This document shows, piece after piece, positions 57,950 to 64,000 of a stretch of 64,000 nt of DNA; the first letter of the stretch is position 1, and every line of letters begins with the position of its first letter. A program made the position numbers and the translations under genes. The notes under the pieces were generated by a model, which made no database searches, was not told where the DNA came from, and worked only from the letters and a program-made list of their open reading frames with translations. This DNA comes from Arboricoccus pini (GTDB taxonomy: Bacteria > Pseudomonadota > Alphaproteobacteria > Geminicoccales > Geminicoccaceae), in assembly GCF_900187945.1 (NCBI RefSeq), contig NZ_FYEH01000002.1, positions 62,001-126,000 on the forward strand, in the 5' to 3' direction.

Positions 57950-60246
57950 TCAACCATCTGCATCGGTCGATCTGTCTTCTTGGCGCCGGGCCCCAAATTT
58001 GTCGTCCCGGTCTTGTCGGTCTGCTGCGAGACATCTGCTGCTGCGGGAAAGGACAAGAGCACGACAGCGCCCCCGCTTGGTGCATTATCGAGTTCGACCC
58101 TACCTCTATGTTCCTCCATGATCTTCCGAACGATAGCAAGACCCAAGCCCGTTCCCTTGGCCCTCGTCGTGAAATACGGCTCGAAAAGTCGCTCGCGTTC
58201 GCCAGCCGGAAAGCCGGGGCCGTTATCCTGGATCGCGACCGTTACGAAATCCGCCTGTCGCGACGTTCGAACCAGGACAGTCATGGGCTCCCGCTGGGCG
58301 GCTGGCTGCTCGAGTAAGGCGTTGATCGAATTCTGGAGAAGGTTGGTCAAGACCTGACCGACCTTTTCGCTGTCGCAAGGAATGATTAACGGATCGCCCG
58401 TAGGTTCTTCGAGCTTGATATTTACGGTCTGCCAAGCGCTCTGCTGTAACAGGACGGCGTTGCGGACCAACTCGCTCAAGGATTGCAATTTGAAGATCGG
58501 CGGTGGCATTCGAGCGAAGGCTGAGAACTCGCCAACCAGACGTCCGATCACGTCGACCTGACTGATGATCGTCTGGACTGACCGGGCGAAACTCTCCTGA
58601 TCGGAGGCCGGTATGTCCTTCTGATAGCGACGGGTCAGGCGTTCCGCCGCCAGGCGGATCGGCGTGAGAGGGTTTTTGATCTCGTGCGCTATGCGGCGGG
58701 CCAATTCAGACCAGGCCGCCTGACGCTGCGCGCTCATGAGCTCTGTGACATCGTCGAATGTGACGACGTAGCCCATGATCTCACCAGCCTCTAGCTGTGC
58801 GGCGACCCGAACAAGCAACATCCGCTCGCGATCGCCTCGCCGCAAAGAGAGATGTTCCTGGACGATATGGTCGTGATCCTCCAACAGCCGGTCGAATAAG
58901 GGTGTGATCGTTGGAATGAGGCTGTCGATGGCGCGGCCTTCGATAGAGTCATCGGCGATGCCGAGAATTTCCCTTGCGGATCGGTTGGGAAGAAGTACCT
59001 GCCGGTCTCGATCGAGACCAATGACACCAGCCGTGACGCCGGTGAGCACGGTCTCGGTAAATCGTCGACGATCGTCGAGCTTCTCGTTCGCGACCACGAC
59101 TTCTCGACGCTGACTTTCGAGCTGCGAGGTCATGCGATTAAAGGCACGGCTCAGCTGATCGACCTCGTCCTCTTCCGCCGTCTCAGGCACCCGGACCGAG
59201 AGATCGCCACGGCTGACGAGGTCAGTTGCACTAATAAGGCGACTGATCGGCCGCACCAGGTGATCGGCCAAGTGCAGGCCTATCCAGACCGCCGCCAGGA
59301 GCAACAGAATGGCGACGATCGCGAAAACCAGGGCCGAGGTGATCTGGATCCCGGATCGTTCAGATTCGAGATTGCGGTATTCGGCAACGATCTCCTGTGT
59401 ACGCTCCATGAAACCTAGAACCTGGGCATCGACGAAGCGGCCAACAAAAAGATAGACATCGCCCAAAGCATCGAGACGAAGAAGTGCGCGGACCCGGTCA
59501 TCGGACGAGTTGGTCATGGTTACGACCTCGCCCTGAGCCGCTCGGCTCAGATCATCTGGCGAGAGCTGCTCGATCTCGAGTGCGATGCCAAGGCCGGAAT
59601 GGGCCAGGACCTTGCCCGTCCCGTCGAAGACGATCGCCTCGGTCAGCGAGCGCAAAGCGGCTTGGGCAACCACCAAGTGGCGCAGATAGTCGGGATCCTG
59701 CAAGACGGCAGGCCCTTCCCGATCGAGGTCCGCCGCCATCGCCACGGCATCCGCCCTGATGACCTCCTTGTGCTCATCGAGATAGGCTTCGGCCACGGCC
59801 AGAGAATTTTCAAGCGCATCGCGGATGCGGGAGGAAAACCAATGCTCGAGTCCCGAGCTTAGAAAGACCACTGAGAAAATGGCGACGATGATGGCTGGCG
59901 TGGCCGCCAGCACCGCGAACATCGCCACCAATTTGCTGTGCAGCTTGGAGCCAGCTGAGCCCTGACGGCGCTCGACCACCAATCGGACTATACGCCTTGC
60001 CACGATGACGCCGAGGCAAAGCAGCAAAATGAGATCGATATTGAGAAGGATCAGGACCGATCGCACGCTAGAGCGCGGCAAAGGCCAGCCCGACGTTACG
60101 ACGTAGGTTCCGATGCCGGCGATGACCGCTAAAACTGTCAACACCAGTGCAGCCCGCCGTTCGAGGCGAGCAGATCGGGTCGAGGAGCCTCGGGCGGGCT
60201 CGGATGGCTTTAATAGCGCGCGCACAAAAAGGCCGTTCTCGCCCAT
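57946..60246 (-). CDS. ntrY: Sensor histidine kinase NtrY
   Basis: Membrane kinase (766 residues) of the NtrYX system, linked in this class to nitrogen and redox signals. Three N-terminal membrane helices (AALVLTVLAVIAGIGTYVV, LILLNIDLILLLCLGVIV, AVLAATPAIIVAIFSVVFL) precede a periplasmic region, a fourth helix near LVFAIVAILLLLAAVWIGL, HAMP, PAS, HisKA (HEIKNPLTPIRLAAERL) and HATPase (DNGPGFP, TTRAKGTGLGLAIV). No ribosome binding site is seen before the ATG. Confidence 0.95.
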   Translation of the reverse strand: MGENGLFVRALLKPSEPARGSSTRSARLERRAALVLTVLAVIAGIGTYVVTSGWPLPRSSVRSVLILLNIDLILLLCLGVIVARRIVRLVVERRQGSAGSKLHSKLVAMFAVLAATPAIIVAIFSVVFLSSGLEHWFSSRIRDALENSLAVAEAYLDEHKEVIRADAVAMAADLDREGPAVLQDPDYLRHLVVAQAALRSLTEAIVFDGTGKVLAHSGLGIALEIEQLSPDDLSRAAQGEVVTMTNSSDDRVRALLRLDALGDVYLFVGRFVDAQVLGFMERTQEIVAEYRNLESERSGIQITSALVFAIVAILLLLAAVWIGLHLADHLVRPISRLISATDLVSRGDLSVRVPETAEEDEVDQLSRAFNRMTSQLESQRREVVVANEKLDDRRRFTETVLTGVTAGVIGLDRDRQVLLPNRSAREILGIADDSIEGRAIDSLIPTITPLFDRLLEDHDHIVQEHLSLRRGDRERMLLVRVAAQLEAGEIMGYVVTFDDVTELMSAQRQAAWSELARRIAHEIKNPLTPIRLAAERLTRRYQKDIPASDQESFARSVQTIISQVDVIGRLVGEFSAFARMPPPIFKLQSLSELVRNAVLLQQSAWQTVNIKLEEPTGDPLIIPCDSEKVGQVLTNLLQNSINALLEQPAAQREPMTVLVRTSRQADFVTVAIQDNGPGFPAGERERLFEPYFTTRAKGTGLGLAIVRKIMEEHRGRVELDNAPSGGAVVLLSFPAAADVSQQTDKTGTTNLGPGAKKTDRPMQMVE

Positions 60247-60310
60247 TACTAAACGCCGCAGGCGGCGAGATGACCCAGGTCGACAAGCGCCCGGGCCGAT
60301 CGATTTGACG

Positions 60311-60332
60311 GCCCCCGAGCGAGGTTGGGGGC
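60311..60332 (-). terminator. Hairpin in the ntrC-ntrY gap
   Basis: GCCCCC (60311-60316) and GGGGGC (60327-60332) form a 6-bp stem with a 10-base loop, 15 bases after the ntrC stop on the minus strand. A second smaller hairpin, CGCCGC then GCGGCG, lies at about 60254-60267 in front of ntrY. Neither is followed by a clear T-run, so partial termination between ntrBC and ntrYX is only a possibility. Confidence 0.35.
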
Positions 60333-60347
60333 GCTACGTCATCTATA

Positions 60348-61799
60348 TCATGGACCGCGCATCACCTGGATGTCCAGTTCACGAATTTTTTTACGCAACG
60401 TATTGCGATTCACCCCAAGGATGTCGGCTGCCTTCAATTGGTTACCACGCGTTGCCGCGAGGGTCCGCGCGATCAGTGGCCGTTCGACCTCGCGCAATAT
60501 ACGATTATAGACGCCAGGTGGCGGCAGGGCGCTGTCGTGAGCACGGAAATACCTGTCCACGTGACGCTCGATCGAGACCTGGAAACTCTCTTCCGAGGCG
60601 GGCGTAACGCTGTCCGCCGCGGGAAACTCCGCCTGGGCCTGGTCGAGTTCACTGACGATGACCTCCTCGCCAATCGTCTCCTCGGCGTAGAGAACCGCCA
60701 GACGACGGACAAGGTTCTCGAGTTCGCGTACATTGCCCGGCCAACGATATCCCTTCAAACGCTGCATGGCCTCGGGTGTCACCGTCTTGAGCGGCAGTCC
60801 CTCGCCATGAGCCTTGCTCAGGAAATGCTGGACGAGAGCTGGTATGTCCTCAGCGCGCTCGCGAAGCGCCGGCAGGCGGATCGGCACAACGTTGAGACGA
60901 TAGAAAAGGTCTTCGCGAAACAATCCTTGACGGACCATCAAGCGGAGATCGCGATGACTCGCAGCGACGATGCGTAGATTTGTCTTGATGGGATGAATAC
61001 CGCCGACGGGAATGAACTCGCCTTGCTGGAGAACCCGCAAAAGACGGGTCTGCGCCTCAAGCGGCATGTCACCGATCTCATCCAGGAAAAGCGTGCCACC
61101 ATTCGACTGTTCGAATCGGCCAGCCCGACGCGCACCGGCTCCGGTGAAAGCACCCTTCTCATGCCCGAAGAGTTCGCTTTCGATCAATTCCCTGGGAATG
61201 GCTGCCATGTTGACGGCGACGAAAGGTCCCTCGCGCCGCTTACCAAAGTCATGCAGCGCGCGAGCAACCAGTTCCTTACCCGTGCCCGATTCGCCAGCTA
61301 TCAAGACGGTAAGATCGGTGCCGGTTAGACGAGCGATGATACGATATATTTCCTGCATGGGCGGGGAGCGGCCGATGATCGGCAATTGCTCCTCACCCAC
61401 ATGCTCGTCCGTCGGTGCGTCCGCACGGTGGCGACGCTGGCTGAGCGAGCGCTGTACCGCCGCCACGAGACTGCCAATATCGAACGGCTTGGGAAGATAT
61501 TCAAAGGCCCCGCGCTCCGTCGCACGAACGGCCGTGAGCAACGTGTTTTGCGCGCTCATTACAATGATGGGCAGATCCGGACGCAGCGTCTTGATGCGCG
61601 GCAAAAGATCGAGGCTGTTCTCGTCGGGGAGACCGACGTCTGTGATCACGACGTCGCCTTCACCGTCGCTGATCCATTTCCAGAGGGCGCTCGCAACGCT
61701 GGTTGCCTGAACCCGATAGCCTTGCCGTGATAAAGCCCGACTGACGACGGTACGGATCGCCGAGTCATCCTCGGCGATCAGGATGGTTTCCCCATTCAT
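60348..61799 (-). CDS. ntrC: Nitrogen regulation protein NtrC (NR(I))
   Basis: Sigma-54-dependent activator (483 residues). The receiver has phospho-acceptor D54. The AAA+ domain has Walker A GESGTGKE, an intact GAFTGA loop ([12 protein letters not shown]) and [13 protein letters not shown]. The C-terminal Fis-type helix-turn-helix reads [20 protein letters not shown]. All features needed for sigma-54 activation are present, unlike in NtrX. Its ATG shares a base with the ntrB stop (TAATG). Confidence 0.97.
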   Translation of the reverse strand: MNGETILIAEDDSAIRTVVSRALSRQGYRVQATSVASALWKWISDGEGDVVITDVGLPDENSLDLLPRIKTLRPDLPIIVMSAQNTLLTAVRATERGAFEYLPKPFDIGSLVAAVQRSLSQRRHRADAPTDEHVGEEQLPIIGRSPPMQEIYRIIARLTGTDLTVLIAGESGTGKELVARALHDFGKRREGPFVAVNMAAIPRELIESELFGHEKGAFTGAGARRAGRFEQSNGGTLFLDEIGDMPLEAQTRLLRVLQQGEFIPVGGIHPIKTNLRIVAASHRDLRLMVRQGLFREDLFYRLNVVPIRLPALRERAEDIPALVQHFLSKAHGEGLPLKTVTPEAMQRLKGYRWPGNVRELENLVRRLAVLYAEETIGEEVIVSELDQAQAEFPAADSVTPASEESFQVSIERHVDRYFRAHDSALPPPGVYNRILREVERPLIARTLAATRGNQLKAADILGVNRNTLRKKIRELDIQVMRGP

Positions 61800-62965
61800 T
61801 ACAGACGTGTTCCTGACTCGCGTCGCGGCCGCCGCGCGGCGGGCAACCTGACACGGAAAATGGCACCGGGCTCACCTGGTACATATGTTACGAGACCGCC
61901 ATGGTCTCCCATGATCTTGGATACGAGGGACAGTCCGAGGCCGGTCCCTTTTGGTTTGCTGGAGACGAAAGGCTCGAAAAGATGATCGACCATGTCGTCG
62001 CGAACCCCGGCACCGTTGTCGCGGATCTCGACCGTAATCGGCAGCTCCAGGCGTTCTGAACTATTCGGCACGCTCATGCGAAGGCCGTGCTGATATTGCG
62101 TGGAAATCGTAATCTGGCCCGAATCTGCCGGAGCTGCCTCGGCCGCATTCTTAATCAGATTGAGGAATGCTTGAATCAGCCGGTCACGGTCACCCTCCAC
62201 ATCCGGCAGCGACGGATCGTAGAGCTCGACGATGCGGTGGCTGCGTGCAAATCCATTCTCGGCGATCCGACGGACATGCTCGAGGACCTGATGGATATTC
62301 ACGGGCTCTCTGGCGATCGTTCCAGGCTCCGCGAACTCCTCCATGCGGTCGACCAGATTGCAGATGCGGTCCGCCTCATCACAGATGAGCTTCACCAGGA
62401 CCTTGTCGTCGTCTTCAATGTAGGGCTCGAGCAACTGCGCCGCACCTCGGATGCCCGAGAGTGGATTCTTGACCTCATGCGCCAGCGTCGCCGCCAGTGC
62501 CGCCACAGACCGGCTCGATCCGCGATTGCCCAATTGCTGATCGAGGCGCCGTGCCATCGAACAGGGATGCAAAATAGCGAGAACCTGTCCCGGCGCTTCA
62601 ATGATCGGTGTTAAATGGCTGTCAACGGTCATTGTCTCACCGCGCGCCAGCGCCAGTTCCACGGCATAATCGGAAATGGAGCTGCCGCTCTTCTGCACCT
62701 GTCGTGCCAGATCGACGAGTTTTGCATGCGGGCCAAGAAAGCCCTCGATCGACCGCCCCTGCAGTGTAGTCCAACTCGCACGAAACAGATGCTCGGCCGC
62801 CGGATTGGCGGCAATGAAATGCAGGTCGGAGTCGAGGGCGAAAACGGCGCTTGGGAGATTGCTCAGCATGATCTCCGAGCGCATCTCCGCACGTTCCACG
62901 ACCGCGGCCGGGCGCCGCAACTGTGCATCCATGGAGTCGATTACCATCTGACCTGAGCTGCCCAT
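61799..62965 (-). CDS. ntrB: Nitrogen regulation sensor kinase NtrB (NR(II))
   Basis: Soluble histidine kinase/phosphatase (388 residues) that controls NtrC through PII. A PAS domain (about 33-130; [20 protein letters not shown]) is followed by HisKA with H163 in [19 protein letters not shown] and an HATPase domain with [18 protein letters not shown] and [12 protein letters not shown]. No membrane segment. First gene of the ntrBC pair; dusB, often upstream in relatives, is absent and ispDF is divergent instead. Confidence 0.96.
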   Translation of the reverse strand: MGSSGQMVIDSMDAQLRRPAAVVERAEMRSEIMLSNLPSAVFALDSDLHFIAANPAAEHLFRASWTTLQGRSIEGFLGPHAKLVDLARQVQKSGSSISDYAVELALARGETMTVDSHLTPIIEAPGQVLAILHPCSMARRLDQQLGNRGSSRSVAALAATLAHEVKNPLSGIRGAAQLLEPYIEDDDKVLVKLICDEADRICNLVDRMEEFAEPGTIAREPVNIHQVLEHVRRIAENGFARSHRIVELYDPSLPDVEGDRDRLIQAFLNLIKNAAEAAPADSGQITISTQYQHGLRMSVPNSSERLELPITVEIRDNGAGVRDDMVDHLFEPFVSSKPKGTGLGLSLVSKIMGDHGGLVTYVPGEPGAIFRVRLPAARRPRRESGTRL

Positions 62966-62971
62966 TAGCTA

Positions 62972-62991
62972 AGCATCAAAACAGTGATGCA
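62972..62991 (-). promoter_or_regulatory. Palindromic site in front of ntrB, NtrC-box-like
   Basis: AGCATCA and TGATGCA are arranged as a dyad with a 6-base centre, ending 6 bases before the ntrB start codon. Each half differs by one to two bases from the NtrC half-site TGCACCA, but the classical spacing is three bases. It might be an autoregulatory operator or a hairpin over the ribosome binding site. Nothing else definable lies in 62992-63086. Confidence 0.3.
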
Positions 62992-63086
62992 CAACATTCA
63001 GGCAAGCTATAGGCGTTGACCTGGAGAGCAACAAGAGGAATGAGCTTGAGGAGAAGCACAGTTTTGCGCGGCAGCCATCTTCCGCT

Positions 63087-64000
63087 ATGATCACAGTCGG
63101 AAAATCATTGAATCGAAGCCCTTTGACCACCATCGCCCTCATCGTTGCCGGCGGCAGCGGCAATCGCTTTGGCGGTGCGTTTCCCAAGCAATATGTGGAC
63201 CTTGACGGGGTCCCTATCCTACGGCGGACGGCGCAGGCGTTCATCTCACATCCTGCAATCAGTCGGGTCCTCGTCGTCATCGGGCCGGGCCATGACGAGT
63301 TCTATCGGCGGGCCTGCGGCGATCTCGACCTGTTGCCTCCCGTGACAGGCGGCGCGGATCGCCAGGCATCGGTTCATCGCGGCTTGGAGGCGGTTGCCCA
63401 TCTCGGCGCGCAACAGATTCTCATCCATGACGGGGCTCGGCCATTTGTTTCGCGGACGCTGATCGATCGAGTGCTCAATGGACTAAACGGGCGGCAAGCG
63501 GTCGTACCCGTCCTGCCGGTTACGGACACGTTGCGACGTTTTGCGGATGGCATCGCTGTGGGGGAGATCGCACGAGATGGTCTCTATCGCATGCAAACCC
63601 CGCAGGGATTCGATTTTGCCATGATTCTAAAGGCGCATCGTGCCCATGCCGGTCGCGCGCTGACGGATGATGCGGCGCTTGCCGCCGTAGCGGGAGTGGA
63701 TGTGCATATGACTGAAGGTGACCTCGCGAACGTCAAGATAACAACCGTGGACGATCTGGCTGCACGTAGGCCGGATTGGCTGACGCTCACGGGTCAGGGT
63801 TTCGACGTGCATCGCCTGGTCCCGGATCGACCCCTTTGGCTCTGCGGAGTCGAGATCCCCTTCGAACTCGGCCTGGCCGGTCATTCCGATGCCGATGTCG
63901 GCCTGCACGCACTGACAGACGCTATTTTGGGAGCGATTGGCGCCGGCGATATCGGCGTCCATTTTCCGCCCACGGACGAGCGATGGCGCAACGTCGATTC
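63087..64000 (+). CDS. ispDF: Bifunctional IspD-IspF (MEP cytidylyltransferase/cyclodiphosphate synthase), 3' end cut by window
   Basis: Fused MEP-pathway enzyme; about 304 residues are visible. The IspD part (to about 225) has the nucleotide-binding [26 protein letters not shown] and YRMQTPQGF. The IspF part starts at [20 protein letters not shown] and has the zinc ligands in DVHR and [19 protein letters not shown], then [11 protein letters not shown]. The frame is open to the right edge. ATG at 63087 was used; a TTG at 63123 nearer the family N-terminus is an alternative. The fusion is typical of alphaproteobacteria. Confidence 0.95.
   Translation, partial: MITVGKSLNRSPLTTIALIVAGGSGNRFGGAFPKQYVDLDGVPILRRTAQAFISHPAISRVLVVIGPGHDEFYRRACGDLDLLPPVTGGADRQASVHRGLEAVAHLGAQQILIHDGARPFVSRTLIDRVLNGLNGRQAVVPVLPVTDTLRRFADGIAVGEIARDGLYRMQTPQGFDFAMILKAHRAHAGRALTDDAALAAVAGVDVHMTEGDLANVKITTVDDLAARRPDWLTLTGQGFDVHRLVPDRPLWLCGVEIPFELGLAGHSDADVGLHALTDAILGAIGAGDIGVHFPPTDERWRNVD

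Noticed and set aside
1-64000. Search for rRNA, tRNA, CRISPR arrays, insertion sequences, toxin-antitoxin pairs, phage or defence genes
   Set aside because: Intergenic gaps are short and none folds as a tRNA or shows regular repeats; no transposase, integrase or nuclease-type defence gene is recognisable.

Overview
This window looks like a chromosomal segment of an alphaproteobacterium, tentatively Rhodospirillales or Geminicoccales. GC is high, coding density is close to 95 %, and GTG and TTG starts are frequent. The placement rests on gene order typical of that class: ntrBC-ntrYX followed by dat-hfq-hflX, a fused ispDF, sdhE beside mfd, accBC-aat-DUF2155, ffh opposite dapF-mtaB-ftsY, rpsP-rimM-trmD-rplS-leuCDB-asd, and metC divergent from an aapJ-like gene. 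I see no rRNA, tRNA, insertion sequence, prophage, CRISPR array or origin.

Layout. 1-2.5 kb: amino-acid ABC transporter binding protein divergent from metC. 2.5-11.7 kb (minus): a tightly packed run sdhE-mfd-HDAC-xseB-ispA-dxs-GNAT-tlyA that joins repair, isoprenoid precursor supply and rRNA modification. 11.7-17.6 kb: recG, an AT-rich island with an orphan gene, aspS, rnd. 17.6-25 kb: vitamin B6 salvage (pdxY and pdxH, divergent), an SDR, a HugZ-like split-barrel protein, then cobU-cobN for cobalamin. 25-31 kb: a universal stress protein, a nitrilase-fold protein without its catalytic triad, and degP followed by a two-component system. 31-35.5 kb: bpt, accBC, aat, DUF2155, mlaD. 35.5-46.6 kb: ftsY-mtaB-dapF (minus) opposite ffh-rpsP-rimM-trmD-rplS, then leuCDB-asd. 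46.7-55.5 kb: xseA, a decayed gene, mazG, a SixA-like phosphatase, ppk-ppx, hflX-hfq. 55.6-63 kb (minus): dat and ntrX-ntrY-ntrC-ntrB. 63.1 kb to the edge: ispDF, cut by the window end.

Functional links. dxs, ispA and ispDF belong to the MEP isoprenoid route. ppk, ppx, the SixA-like phosphatase and mazG deal with polyphosphate, phosphohistidine and nucleotide pools. ffh and ftsY form the SRP targeting pair. bpt and aat are both N-degron tagging enzymes, and they flank the fatty-acid initiation genes accBC. ntrB/C and ntrY/X form the nitrogen regulatory block.

I found no convincing new multi-gene system; the window is mostly housekeeping. The points most worth a second look are the triad-less nitrilase-fold gene, a frameshifted remnant behind xseA, the 24 % GC island with its orphan gene, a 72-codon orphan with a strong ribosome binding site, and several inverted repeats placed at regulatory positions.
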